Part shown: positions 45,027-54,038 of the stretch, one piece after another
How positions within the stretch are numbered: position 1 is the stretch's first letter
Layout of the letters: each line of letters starts with the position of its first letter
Assembly (NCBI RefSeq): GCF_018100925.1
Contig: NZ_JAGJEH010000013.1
Span: forward strand, 94,219 to 158,218
Direction: 5' to 3'
Length of the DNA stretch: 64,000 nt
Origin: Pseudoalteromonas luteoviolacea
GTDB taxonomy: Bacteria; Pseudomonadota; Gammaproteobacteria; Enterobacterales; Alteromonadaceae
Program-made: the position numbers and the translations under genes
The notes under the pieces: model-generated
Told to the model about the DNA's origin: nothing
Databases searched by the model: none
The model's input: the letters and a program-made list of their open reading frames with translations, nothing else

Positions 45027-45994
45027 ATCTGGCGATTAAGAGTGAGCTGAGTGGAAAATTGTGTGCCTTGCAGATGAGATACGCTGACATGCAACAGCCA
45101 TTGCTGCTCACCCAACCGCTTTGACCAAACTAACGTATTATCACTGCTCACAGCTTGCCAACCAGCGCTTTTCATTTGTTGATCAAGCCAGCTTGATAAG
45201 CGAGATGACTGCTTTGAACCGATATCGAAAACATGACCTTGAAACCAGTTTTGCTCATCGCCATAGTGAAACGTTTTGTCCAATAAAGCCACCCCAGCAG
45301 GTAGCGCACCGAATTCAGGGAGAACGCGATCTGCCATTTTACCTCTGATATAACCACCACTAGGCACCCAATCGTATTCAATTTTTGCCGCCACAGTGCG
45401 CGCAGAGCGCATTCCACTGACTTTCGCAACTAGGGATAGCGCGCCATCAATACCAGAAGATAGTCCCGCTGTTGTCAGTACCTTGCCATTGTCAGTAAAC
45501 TTTTTATCTCTCGCCAATTTCACCGCAGGATATTGCCTTGCAAAACTATCAAACGCTTTTTCTATAGTCGTCGCATACAACCCATCGAGCAGGCCGGTAT
45601 TGGCGAGAATAAACGCACCATTACACACTGACATTACATAATCCGCGGAGTGACTTTGCGCCACAATCCAGTTTTGAATGATGGGATCTTCGATTAAACG
45701 GCCATTAATGCTGCCTCCTGGGATCAAAATAGCGTCAAACTTCATCGTAGGTTCGAGGCGCTGATCCGGCGTCACTTTTAAGCCCATAGCAGTGGTGATC
45801 TCGGCGCCATCCTTACTTACCGTGGTGAGGCGAAAACCTGCCTGGCCAAACACTTCAACGGGGCCTACAAAGTCGATGGCCTGTGCCCCATCAAACAATA
45901 AAATACCGACATGAAACGCATCGGGATCCGTAGAGTGCGCATTTACCTTCATACAACACAAACACATCAACCACATCATTATTCTTTTTTTCAT
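45023..45994 (-). CDS. Periplasmic DJ-1/PfpI-family protein
   Basis: 323 residues with a signal peptide (CLCCMKVNAH). The DJ-1/PfpI fold is clear: GILLFDGAQAIDFVGPVEVF, ILIPGGSINGRL, then VMSVCNGAFILANTGLLDG with the elbow nucleophile Cys124, and TTAGLSSGIDGALSLVAKV. The C-terminal ~110 residues form an extra domain. Periplasmic location is unusual for this family. The start codon overlaps the stop of the upstream GlxA-type regulator by one base (TAATG), so the two are coupled; it may sense or modify the ligand the regulator responds to, or be an amidase/hydratase. Confidence 0.85.
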   Translation of the reverse strand: MKKRIMMWLMCLCCMKVNAHSTDPDAFHVGILLFDGAQAIDFVGPVEVFGQAGFRLTTVSKDGAEITTAMGLKVTPDQRLEPTMKFDAILIPGGSINGRLIEDPIIQNWIVAQSHSADYVMSVCNGAFILANTGLLDGLYATTIEKAFDSFARQYPAVKLARDKKFTDNGKVLTTAGLSSGIDGALSLVAKVSGMRSARTVAAKIEYDWVPSGGYIRGKMADRVLPEFGALPAGVALLDKTFHYGDEQNWFQGHVFDIGSKQSSRLSSWLDQQMKSAGWQAVSSDNTLVWSKRLGEQQWLLHVSVSHLQGTQFSTQLTLNRQI

Positions 45995-46959
45995 TATTTA
46001 GCCTCTAAGGTAAAGTTTTCTCTAAATTGCGTCGGGTTGACGCTATATGCCTGGGTAAACTTTCGCGACAATAAAGGGGGTGAACCAAACCCCGTCATGA
46101 CACTGATCTGCGCAATCGATAAGTTTGTTGTACACAACAAATTTTTCGCTTTTTCCAGCCGAACATGCTGTACAAAGCGCATTGGAGAAAGCCCCATTTT
46201 ATCGGTGAATATACGGCGAAAATGCCGAGGGCTCAGGGACGCTTGCTCCGCCAATAGTTCTACCGAAAGCGGTTTATCTATGTTGTCTTGAATAAAGTCG
46301 ATGGCACCTTGAAAACGCTGAGACAAGGTTTGTTGTGCGCTGAGTAAACTGGAATACTGACGCTGATCGCCACTGCGTCTAACATACATCACCATATATT
46401 GTGCCACTTGTTGCGCCATCGCTGCGCCGTGATCTTGCGCAATGATACTAAGTGATAAATCAATACCTGCTGTTAATCCTCCAGAAGAGTACACTTCTTC
46501 ACTTTGCACAAATAACTTCTCTGACTCTACAGTGACATGCGGAAACTGGGTCGCCAATTGTTCCGTAAAGTTCCAGTGTGTAGACAAGGTCAATGTACGC
46601 TCGGGAAACAGCGCAGCAACAATAAAAGCCCCAGTGCAGATACTCACAACTCGTTTACTGTTTGCTGCAACTCGTTGCAGGTGCGCCATCACACTTTGGT
46701 TATGTATGACTTTTTGACAACCTCGGCCGCCAATAATAACCAACATATCGAGTACATCACACCGTGCTATCGTGTCATCAGCCAATGTCTTCAACCCACT
46801 TTCAGAGCGTACAGGTATGACGTCAGCGGACAGTGTGATTAGCTTGTAAGCTTCACGGGGTGCGAGCAGCTCATTCACCGTCGCAAACGCATCCAGTGGC
46901 CCAGCCAAATCTACCGTTTGAAATTCGTCATAAATAAAAAAACCAACTACTTGTGACAT
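45994..46959 (-). CDS. GlxA-type AraC-family regulator (DJ-1 domain + HTH)
   Basis: 321 residues. The N-terminal DJ-1/PfpI-like domain has GFFIYDEFQTVDLAGPLDAF and VSICTGAFIVAALFPER; the C-terminal AraC HTH has SVELLAEQASLSPRHFRRIF and IAQISVMTGFGSPPLLSRKF. GlxA/FtrA/CdhR-like regulators respond to small nitrogen metabolites. A near-perfect AGGAGGTG lies 6 bases before the ATG. A pair of inverted sites 41-74 bases upstream of the start may be its own operator. Confidence 0.9.
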   Translation of the reverse strand: MSQVVGFFIYDEFQTVDLAGPLDAFATVNELLAPREAYKLITLSADVIPVRSESGLKTLADDTIARCDVLDMLVIIGGRGCQKVIHNQSVMAHLQRVAANSKRVVSICTGAFIVAALFPERTLTLSTHWNFTEQLATQFPHVTVESEKLFVQSEEVYSSGGLTAGIDLSLSIIAQDHGAAMAQQVAQYMVMYVRRSGDQRQYSSLLSAQQTLSQRFQGAIDFIQDNIDKPLSVELLAEQASLSPRHFRRIFTDKMGLSPMRFVQHVRLEKAKNLLCTTNLSIAQISVMTGFGSPPLLSRKFTQAYSVNPTQFRENFTLEAK

Positions 46960-47383
46960 AAAACACCTCCTAAGCCATGAGCATATCCTATTGCCAAGGT
47001 GTCCTTAAGGACTTTAAGATGTCTAAAAAGGACAAACGTATATTTACTCGGATCCAATCGCTTGGTTTCAAGTATCTATATCACCTTGGTGTTTCGACGC
47101 ACTCTAGCAGCCAATAAAACGGTTGATGTTGATTACCAAATAGGTCTAATTGTCTGATTATTTGTTACATTTCAACGTGAGAACAGCGCAAAAAAAGTAA
47201 ACGAAAATTTACATGCGGATTAATCCTACTTACCTAAAGGCTAATAAAAGCCAATATATTTCAACAGACTAATAAAAATAACAGCCAACTTAATGAAATC
47301 ATTTCAATCACATTTTTTATACATTCTGCAACATTTAGTTGTATCTTAAATTTTGTCTAACAAGTGAACAACATAGGTACAAC
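46960..47383. other. Gene-free divergent promoter region
   Basis: About 420 AT-rich bases between the GlxA-type regulator and the trypsin-like protease. It should carry both promoters. Apart from the paired sites at 47000-47033, no structure was recognised. Confidence 0.6.
47000..47033. promoter_or_regulatory. Paired TGTC...GGAC sites, possible regulator operator
   Basis: TGTCCTTAAGGAC (47000-47012, containing a perfect 12-base palindrome) and TGTCTAAAAAGGAC (47020-47033) start exactly 20 bases apart, about two helical turns. AraC/GlxA-type regulators bind tandem sites of this spacing. Binding by the adjacent regulator is inference. Confidence 0.5.
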
Positions 47384-48700
47384 ATGAAAGGAACAACACA
47401 CTCAATCAAACGTGCAGTGCGACACACCCTGCTTGCTACAACGGTCGTGGCCAGCTTACCAGCACTGGCTTTGAACGATGTCACACCGAATATTGTCGGT
47501 GGCATGCCTGCAAATACGGCTGACTGGCCATTTTATACTCAAATTCTGAGAGCAAATGGCACCACTGCATTTTGTGGTGGTAGTTATATTGGTGACGGCT
47601 ATGTATTGACTGCAGCCCACTGTGTTCGCAACCGCACAGCAAGCGAGTTAAACGTCAAAGTTGCAGGCTTTATTCTGGGCGGCAACGACGGTGACCGTAT
47701 CGCCGTTGAACAAATCCATATGCACCCAAACTACAATAACCAAACCTTGCATAATGATATTGCAGTTTTAAAGCTCACCCGAGTGCCTACACAAGGTGCC
47801 AGTGTCACACTCGCTCAATCATCAATCGACTATTATGCGCGTGAAGGCGATTTACTCTCAGTTGCGGGATTAGGCCGTTTGCAAGAAGGAGGCACTCGTC
47901 CAACCAACCTCTATGAAGTAGATGTGCCACTGGTGTCTGATGCTGTTTGTCGTCAAACAGGTGGACACTATAGTAATGTCGGTGCAACTGAGTTTTGTGC
48001 TGGTTACCCGCAAGGCCAAAAGGACTCATGTAACGGTGACAGTGGCGGCCCCATCGTCATTCAATCTGGCGGTCAAACTGTTCAGCTTGGCATTGTGAGC
48101 TGGGGTGTAGGCTGTGCGCGACCAGATAATTATGGAGTGTATGCAGATGTAGCCGTATTTGATCAGTGGATCGAGTCTGTGAAGTCGGGCACTGCGCCAG
48201 TTCAAGTGGGCTACCAAGATCAGACTACGTTGGCTGACTTTGTTGTCGGTGATACAGTCCGCCATACATTTACGATTACCAATACTGGCAGTCCAACCTT
48301 CACCTTTAATCAACTCAACGTAGCAGCACTCGGTGTGACCAGCAACTTGGTCACCACGGTAGATAGCTGCTCGGCAAGTACACTGACGCAAAATCAAAAC
48401 TGTAAAGTCAGTGTTGAATTCAGTGCCACCACACCAGGACTTGCGCAGACCACACTTACTTTTAAAGTAGATGGCAGTACAACAACTTATGTTGCACGTG
48501 TTTTTGCTACGGCAACCGACGGTTCAAATGTGTGTAATGGTACTTGGGATAAAGGTACTGTGTATGTCAGGCCCGACCGCGTAACCTATCGTGGTTCTGA
48601 ATATGAAGCTCGTTATTGGACTCGTGGTGATATTCCGAGTGAATCAGGTCTGTATGGCCCTTGGAAGTTGATCGGCAACGATCCAACATGTGTCAAGTAA
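47384..48700 (+). CDS. Secreted trypsin-like serine protease with chitin-binding domain
   Basis: 438 residues. A signal peptide (to about 30) is followed by a short propeptide and the activation site NIVGG (Ile37). The S1 domain has the triad in TAAHC (His79), HNDIAVL (Asp125) and GDSGGP (Ser220). A middle beta domain (about 265-385, TFTITNTGSPTFTFNQL) is of the DUF1573/abnormal-spindle-like kind. The last ~50 residues, with KGTVYVRPDRVTYRGSEYEA and YWTRGDIPS, form a CBM5/12 chitin-binding module. It is probably secreted by type II secretion and anchored to chitin. The start at 47384 is chosen for its signal peptide. Confidence 0.92.
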   Translation: MKGTTHSIKRAVRHTLLATTVVASLPALALNDVTPNIVGGMPANTADWPFYTQILRANGTTAFCGGSYIGDGYVLTAAHCVRNRTASELNVKVAGFILGGNDGDRIAVEQIHMHPNYNNQTLHNDIAVLKLTRVPTQGASVTLAQSSIDYYAREGDLLSVAGLGRLQEGGTRPTNLYEVDVPLVSDAVCRQTGGHYSNVGATEFCAGYPQGQKDSCNGDSGGPIVIQSGGQTVQLGIVSWGVGCARPDNYGVYADVAVFDQWIESVKSGTAPVQVGYQDQTTLADFVVGDTVRHTFTITNTGSPTFTFNQLNVAALGVTSNLVTTVDSCSASTLTQNQNCKVSVEFSATTPGLAQTTLTFKVDGSTTTYVARVFATATDGSNVCNGTWDKGTVYVRPDRVTYRGSEYEARYWTRGDIPSESGLYGPWKLIGNDPTCVK

Positions 48701-48722
48701 TCAATTAAACATCATGACAATC

Positions 48723-48753
48723 AAAGCCGTGCACCTGGGTACACGGCTTTTAT
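48723..48753. terminator. Terminator between protease and chitinase genes
   Basis: AAAGCCGTG / CACGGCTTT make a 9-base perfect stem with T-rich and A-rich flanks, between convergent genes; it can serve both. Confidence 0.8.
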
Positions 48754-48766
48754 CTGTCAGTTAAAT

Positions 48767-50386
48767 CTAAAACTGACAAACAAATTGCCAGCTTCCATCA
48801 CTGCCCGGTACCGAGCGTGTCCACCAGTTAGCCTGATAGACAGATTGTTGATAGCGAACTCGTTGAGCGGATGCAGCGTGATCTCCATTGGGCCAGTCGG
48901 GGTGCGCAACATATTGGTTTGGATCAACTTGAATATCAGCACACTGTGTTGGCTTGTCTGGACCACCCGTGCCATCACACTGATAACTCGGCACCAAGCC
49001 CTGGGCAACTTCCCACTTTGCCGTCAATAAAGATGCGGCTCCTTGACTGTCGTGGGAGAGTTCCCAATTCATAATGCCACCAGCCTGATCGAGCGCCAAC
49101 TGGGTTTTTGCACGTATGGTCGGAATGCCGTTGTAATAAGACGTACCATCACTATCACGGCAGGCATTAGCAGGATCTTGCGCGATCAAAGTACGATAAG
49201 CCTGCCAAGTTGGACGAGAGTAAAAGGGTACGCCCAAGACGGTTTTTTCTTTACTTAGCCCTCTTCCTTGCCAATATGCAATTGAGTCGAGCGCATATTG
49301 AAAGCTGGCATGATCTGCATTGTTGGCGTCATATGCCATCAAATTGAGAAAGTCGACGTCTTGGAAGACAGACTCCAATACCCCACCGCCCGTGTACCCA
49401 AGCGCAACAACAGCCGCAGTCAAAAACTTACCTTTTGCCTTGAGTTCAATGTTTAGTTCTTTCATCAAAAGTGCAAAGTTCGTTGCTGAACTGCCTGGAT
49501 CAGGATATTCCCAGTCCATGTCCACACCGTCTAGCTGATGGAGTTCAACAAACGCCATCAGGTTGCGAATAAATGTCGCGCGGCCTTGAGCTGTGCTCGC
49601 AAAGGTTTCAAATGCACTGTCATCGCCACCATTCCAGCCGCCAACGGCGATACCTACTTTAACGCCCGACGCATGCGCTGCACTCACCAATTGCTGCATT
49701 TTTGCGAGGTTTTCTAATGGCTGTAACGAACCATCGGCATTGGGTAATAAAAATGAATAATTGATATGGGTGAGTTTATCAAATTGAATGTCAGCCACTT
49801 GCCCTTGCCAGCTGGGGAAGTAGCCCACGATTTTAAACCCACTTGGCGGCACAATCACATCATCAGCCACCACTGTGATGGTACGTTGACCGGAGCTTGC
49901 GCGCCCACCAACCTCATCGACAACTTCGGCTGAAACCGTGTGCTCCCCAAGCCCACTTGCAGTCCACGATACTTCAAATGGTGCAACATCATCTGTCGCT
50001 ATCACCGCGCCGTCCACTCGAAAATCAACATATTTGATCGGGACATTCATTGGGTGAGAAGCTGTTGCCTTGATTGTCACAGGCGAAGCAATAACGTGAC
50101 GGCTTTGATCGAGGGGAGCATCGAGTTTTACAATCGGTAAAGGCGTGCCAATTGGATCGCAGATCCCATCTTTTCGCCATACATTTTCTGGCTCAGAGTA
50201 CAGGGCTGGATCTTGATTTTGTGTCCACCATTTTGCCGTATACTTTGCGGTTAAATGCTGAACTTCCATCCCTCCTGTATATACTTGATTTGGTTGCCAG
50301 TCTTTTAATTGCGTACAGTCCAATGCCATAGTCGGTACACTGAGCATACCCAGTGCAGCCATGACCGCTAATCTTGTTGTTTTCAT
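48767..50386 (-). CDS. GH18 chitinase with two chitin-binding modules
   Basis: 539 residues: signal peptide (MKTTRLAVMAALGMLSVPTMA); an N-terminal CBM5/12 (WQPNQVYTGGMEVQH, AKYTAKWWTQNQDP); an Ig/Big-like domain (about 85-172); a GH18 barrel with VGIAVGGWNGGD and LDGVDMDWEYPD (catalytic Glu293 in DxxDxDxE); and a C-terminal CBM5/12 (VRYQQSVYQANWWTRSVPG). It hydrolyses chitin outside the cell. Together with the GH20 hexosaminidase, the chitin-binding protease and the porin nearby it suggests chitin use, although the genes are separate units. Confidence 0.95.
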   Translation of the reverse strand: MKTTRLAVMAALGMLSVPTMALDCTQLKDWQPNQVYTGGMEVQHLTAKYTAKWWTQNQDPALYSEPENVWRKDGICDPIGTPLPIVKLDAPLDQSRHVIASPVTIKATASHPMNVPIKYVDFRVDGAVIATDDVAPFEVSWTASGLGEHTVSAEVVDEVGGRASSGQRTITVVADDVIVPPSGFKIVGYFPSWQGQVADIQFDKLTHINYSFLLPNADGSLQPLENLAKMQQLVSAAHASGVKVGIAVGGWNGGDDSAFETFASTAQGRATFIRNLMAFVELHQLDGVDMDWEYPDPGSSATNFALLMKELNIELKAKGKFLTAAVVALGYTGGGVLESVFQDVDFLNLMAYDANNADHASFQYALDSIAYWQGRGLSKEKTVLGVPFYSRPTWQAYRTLIAQDPANACRDSDGTSYYNGIPTIRAKTQLALDQAGGIMNWELSHDSQGAASLLTAKWEVAQGLVPSYQCDGTGGPDKPTQCADIQVDPNQYVAHPDWPNGDHAASAQRVRYQQSVYQANWWTRSVPGSDGSWQFVCQF

Positions 50387-50533
50387 ACCTTTATTTCCAT
50401 GTTGTTAGCCAGCGTATAACGGCGAGCTTTGGCTGGCTGTTATCCAATTGTAAACCCGCCAATACCCAGACTAACAAACTGTACAAAAATCACCCACAAC
50501 ATATCGCTCTATAAACTTGAAAGATTGTAATGT

Positions 50534-51169
50534 TTATTTGACCTCCAGGCAGGTATCTGGCTTTTGCGCAACTTGCGTATTGCCATCAGCTAGCTTTATT
50601 CGCGTATCCCCCACCACCAATTCAGTTTCTTTTTTCATTAACTCCGCCAATTGACTATTCATATCTTTTGCCAGTGCCACAAAATCTTGCGTCGCTGCTG
50701 CACTTTTATCAAATTGACGCATTTTTTCCGTCAACTCTTGTTGAAAATGCCTTTCCTCATAGGCCAGTTGTGCCAATTTAAGCTCTTTTTCAATCTCAGA
50801 TTGACGTCGACGCTCAGATCGTTCTCTTTCTCTATCTAAATAGGATTCATCTTGCTCTTGACCTATAGATGCTTCCTTTATCACCATGATCAACGCCATT
50901 ACCACTGGCGCAATCATACCCACTACCGGCGTAAATGCCTCAACGTTCAAGTAGTAGCCCGATAAGCAGGTGATCAGGACCAATACTACTGTTGTGGGCA
51001 TCGCCCATTTCCCCACCAGCACCATAACAATATCTTGTGGCTGCCGCCCCGCTTCATCTTCCCGATCAATACCGTCCAGCTCTTCTATGGCAGTTAGCGG
51101 TTGATAGATTTGTGATTCATATTCATCATTGTTCTGCCGATCCGAAATTGGTTTTTGCTGTTCAGGCAT
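50534..51169 (-). CDS. Membrane protein: two TM helices plus long coiled coil
   Basis: 211 residues. A charged N-terminal region is followed by two hydrophobic helices (AMPTTVVLVLITCLSGYYL and VVGMIAPVVMALIMVI), then about 60 residues of Glu/Arg/Gln-rich helix (RERERSERRRQSEIEKELKL, EERHFQQELTEKMRQF) likely to form a coiled coil. I do not recognise the family. The start at 51169 has GGGAG 5 bases before it. It follows a small three-helix membrane protein gene at a distance of 28 bases and is probably coupled to it. A holin-like or scaffold role is possible. Confidence 0.65.
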   Translation of the reverse strand: MPEQQKPISDRQNNDEYESQIYQPLTAIEELDGIDREDEAGRQPQDIVMVLVGKWAMPTTVVLVLITCLSGYYLNVEAFTPVVGMIAPVVMALIMVIKEASIGQEQDESYLDRERERSERRRQSEIEKELKLAQLAYEERHFQQELTEKMRQFDKSAAATQDFVALAKDMNSQLAELMKKETELVVGDTRIKLADGNTQVAQKPDTCLEVK

Positions 51170-51197
51170 ATCCGCTCCCTCATCTATTTTCACTCAG

Positions 51198-51509
51198 TCA
51201 AATACGATATTTTTCAGCTAGTTTTAAGCCAAAATTTGCAAGTACCATCAAACCAATCAGCCATCGGTACCACTGAGGCAGATGGGTTAGCATTGCAAAT
51301 CCTTGCACGATGTGATCAGCAGCAAAAGGGATAAACAATAAAATACAAGGGATCAGCAATACGACGTGTAACCAATCTATCGTAGAGACTGACTTGGCTT
51401 TTTCTAGGTGTGCTATTTTCGCGTTCACTTTAGCATTGCGAATACGCTTGTGGTTATGCAATGACTCAAGAGCAAAGTCATACAATAGAGATAAAAATCG
51501 GCTTCGCAT
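51198..51509 (-). CDS. Small membrane protein (holin-like)
   Basis: 103 residues: a basic, helical N-terminal half (NHKRIRNAKVNAKIAHLEKAK) and two or three hydrophobic segments (WLHVVLLIPCILLFIPFAA, YRWLIGLMVLANFGL), resembling small phage-type holins by size and layout only. AAGGAGAAAC precedes the start. It is upstream of the coiled-coil membrane protein on the same strand. Confidence 0.6.
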   Translation of the reverse strand: MRSRFLSLLYDFALESLHNHKRIRNAKVNAKIAHLEKAKSVSTIDWLHVVLLIPCILLFIPFAADHIVQGFAMLTHLPQWYRWLIGLMVLANFGLKLAEKYRI

Positions 51510-51821
51510 GGTTCGTTTCTCCTTAATTCAAGTTCCTTGCTGAAACCTCTATAATCACAGCGATAAACAACAAACCACTTTGACCATGTTCAGCATAAAG
51601 TGTCTATTTGAGTGTATACTTTCCCAAGTTCCTATACTCGGACCAGACAAGGTGAAACCCGGAGATTTATCGTATATCACAGGGAAATCTACTGGGGGAA
51701 GCATAAGCAGCCTCATGCCGATATAGTACGCAACAACAAACGGCTGCTCGATATTGAATAAGAAAAACAATGATGACGACCAAAGTTAAACAAGAGCCTT
51801 TTGCGGCCGCGTTTAATCAAT
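51510..51821. other. Gene-free stretch with an imperfect inverted repeat
   Basis: No coding region is supported. GAGTGTATA (51610-51618) and TATACTC (51633-51639) flank CTTTCCCAAGTTCC, forming an imperfect hairpin that looks like part of a dispersed intergenic repeat. Confidence 0.4.
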
Positions 51822-52625
51822 CTAGGGTTGTCGCTTCCTATATTGTTCTACAAGACTTTGAATTGAAGGTCGAAGAGCAACAATGGCCTGATCAATGTAT
51901 CTTCGCTGAGCTAGCGTAAATTTATCTTTGCGCAATAGAAAGTGTACTTCGTTATCATGCACGGGATAAGCCCAAATATAAATGGGCTTATCACTGTATT
52001 TTTGAGTGAGGTAGTTACCGACAATCTCGTCTTCAATAATAAAATCTACACGCTCTTTGGCCAGTAGTTCTATACGCCTTTGGATCGTTGAAATACCTAT
52101 AAATTGATTGCCAAAGCGTTCATTGTTGGCGAGCGACTTGATCTCTTCGCCATAATAAGAACCGATACTCAAGCCAATGGTGGTCTCAGAGCTGAGCAAA
52201 GCTCTCAAAGAGTATACAGAATCAGGAGGTTTTAAAGAAAACAGTCGCATCCGCTCGGTACGATACGGCAATGTATAATGTCCCCACTGTTTGCGCTTAA
52301 AGGTGTAGCTGACCATCAACACCACGTCGACAACCCCTTTAGTGAGCTGCGCAAAACTGCGTGCTGCGGAAGGAAGACGAATAAATTCAATGCAGATCCC
52401 AGCTTGCTTGAACACCATTTTGGCTATTTCAATATCTAGCCCTTCGGCGACTCCAGCCTCTGAAACGCTGGTCAATGGTGGCCACCCAGCAACCACACCG
52501 ACTTTTGCCTTTGCCGAGCACAATGAAGATGTTACGGGCGCAGTAGGTTTTGAAGCAACCACCTGCCCACTGCTCACCAACATACCAAAAAGAGCAACAC
52601 CAAATATATGCACAGCAACCTGCAT
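51822..52625 (-). CDS. Periplasmic solute-binding protein (family 3)
   Basis: 267 residues, with a signal peptide ending near SSGQVVASK. The SBP_bac_3 fold is seen in VGVVAGWPPLTSVSEAG, GLDIEIAKMVFKQAGI, LTKGVVDVVLMVSYTFKRKQ and ELLAKERVDFIIEDEIVG. It has no adjacent ABC transporter genes, so it may be an orphan binding protein or sensor input, as is common in Pseudoalteromonas and Shewanella. Ligand (amino acid or similar) unknown. Confidence 0.85.
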   Translation of the reverse strand: MQVAVHIFGVALFGMLVSSGQVVASKPTAPVTSSLCSAKAKVGVVAGWPPLTSVSEAGVAEGLDIEIAKMVFKQAGICIEFIRLPSAARSFAQLTKGVVDVVLMVSYTFKRKQWGHYTLPYRTERMRLFSLKPPDSVYSLRALLSSETTIGLSIGSYYGEEIKSLANNERFGNQFIGISTIQRRIELLAKERVDFIIEDEIVGNYLTQKYSDKPIYIWAYPVHDNEVHFLLRKDKFTLAQRRYIDQAIVALRPSIQSLVEQYRKRQP

Positions 52626-52699
52626 TCCACATAAACATGTATTAAGTGTAGCCGCTAATTCACACCTTACTTATTCTCGCAACTGAGCAATAAAACAAC

Positions 52700-53632
52700 T
52701 TAACTTTGTTTATTAAACACCAAACACTTCAACCCACCTTGTGGATCAATATCTTTAAACTCAATTGGGTTTTCAAGGCGCTCTACAAATGCCATGCTAG
52801 GTGCTTCACGATGCATTTCGTCAATTAAAAACTGGCTCTGTACAGCCGGGTCATTCACACATGCTAAAACAGTCGCGCCTGAGCTCAGCAGTTCAGGTAA
52901 GCGGCGCAAAATACGCTGATAATCTTTGGTCAGTGCAAAACTGCCTTTTTGAAACGTTGGCGGATCTATGATAACCAAATCATAAGGCCCCATTTTGCGA
53001 AGTTTCCCCCACGACTTAAATAAATCATGGCCTAAAAAGGAGATATTCTCTAAGTTATGGCCGTTTAACTGATGATTGCGTCGGCCTTGTTTTAACGCAG
53101 CTTTGGCCATATCAAGATTGACAACTTGCTTAGCACCACCTGCAATCGCAGCGACAGAAAACCCACAGGTATAGGCAAAAAGATTCAACACTTTTTTGTT
53201 GTCGCTGTGCGCCTTGACCCACGCCCGACCATTGCACATATCAAAAAACAAACCGCTATTTTGCTTTTTACCAAGCGACAGCTCAAACTTCAGTCCATTC
53301 TCTGTCACTTCCAGCTGCTCTGTCAGCGTGCCATATAGCACTTCAACTGAGTTATCGGTGCGATACCTATGTTGAATAAAAATGCATGTCACAGCCTGTT
53401 GCGCCAATGACGTTTGCATAAACGCGTGCAGACAACCGCGCAATGCTGCCATCCATGCTTCATCGTGCTCTTTAAATACAGTACACATGATCTGACCTGA
53501 CAGCCAATCAATGGTCAATTGTTCTAGTGATGGGTAACAACGTCCTCGGCCATGAAAAAGACGAGTAACTTCACTGGGCGGCACAGTTAAGTGTGAGAAA
53601 ACCTGTTGTACAGGTGAAAAATCAAAATGCAT
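52700..53632 (-). CDS. SAM-dependent methyltransferase (RlmI/COG1092-like)
   Basis: 310 residues. The Rossmann methyltransferase core has VLNLFAYTCGFSVAAIAGG (motif I), VVNLDMAKAALKQGRRNH and YDLVIIDPPTFQKGSF (motif IV), then LLSSGATVLACVNDP. This pattern is that of the RlmI/RlmK family of 23S rRNA cytosine/guanine methyltransferases, but the N-terminal PUA domain of RlmI is not recognisable, so the substrate is open. ATG 53632 is chosen; an in-frame extension of 26 residues upstream has no support. Confidence 0.8.
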   Translation of the reverse strand: MHFDFSPVQQVFSHLTVPPSEVTRLFHGRGRCYPSLEQLTIDWLSGQIMCTVFKEHDEAWMAALRGCLHAFMQTSLAQQAVTCIFIQHRYRTDNSVEVLYGTLTEQLEVTENGLKFELSLGKKQNSGLFFDMCNGRAWVKAHSDNKKVLNLFAYTCGFSVAAIAGGAKQVVNLDMAKAALKQGRRNHQLNGHNLENISFLGHDLFKSWGKLRKMGPYDLVIIDPPTFQKGSFALTKDYQRILRRLPELLSSGATVLACVNDPAVQSQFLIDEMHREAPSMAFVERLENPIEFKDIDPQGGLKCLVFNKQS

Positions 53633-53880
53633 AGCCAACATCGATAGATTAAAACAACAAAGTGTAATTGTACTCGACTGAGCTCGATTGCCAATGAGAA
53701 ATGACCCCACACTAAAATAGAAACCACATAATTAACATCTATTTACAATATGGATAAGTTAATATAGATTACTCTTTGTGCAATGAAGCACGAAATAATA
53801 ACACCTCATTTAGTTTATAAAATTAAAAATACTCACTGAGCTAAATTGAGAATCAAAAATAAAAAACAGGAATTTTAATC

Positions 53881-54027
53881 ATGCAACTTAAACTATCGAA
53901 AAAGTCTGTTAAATCTCTTTCAGTACAACGTCCAATCGATGCAAAACAAACTCCACATATTGCAGGTGGAAATTTAGGTACTTGGACCTGTGCAGGTTCT
54001 AAACCTTGCCAAGATAAGTTCGAGTAA
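53881..54027 (+). CDS. Double-glycine leader peptide, candidate RiPP/microcin precursor
   Basis: A 48-residue peptide. The leader has MQLKLSKKSVKSLS, a basic KLxKK pattern seen in double-glycine natural product precursors, and ends HIAGG. The predicted core is NLGTWTCAGSKPCQDKFE, with two Cys, one Trp, Thr and Ser, so disulfide or thioether crosslinks are possible. AGGA lies before the ATG and a strong hairpin follows the stop, marking an independent transcription unit. No modification enzyme or peptidase-containing exporter is next to it; these may be elsewhere in the genome. Confidence 0.7.
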   Translation: MQLKLSKKSVKSLSVQRPIDAKQTPHIAGGNLGTWTCAGSKPCQDKFE

Positions 54028-54038
54028 CGACTTATCTG

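Noticed and set aside
51600..51660. FRT recombination site
   Set aside because: Only about 13 bases of one arm agree; the second arm and the spacer do not match, so it is treated as a natural inverted repeat.
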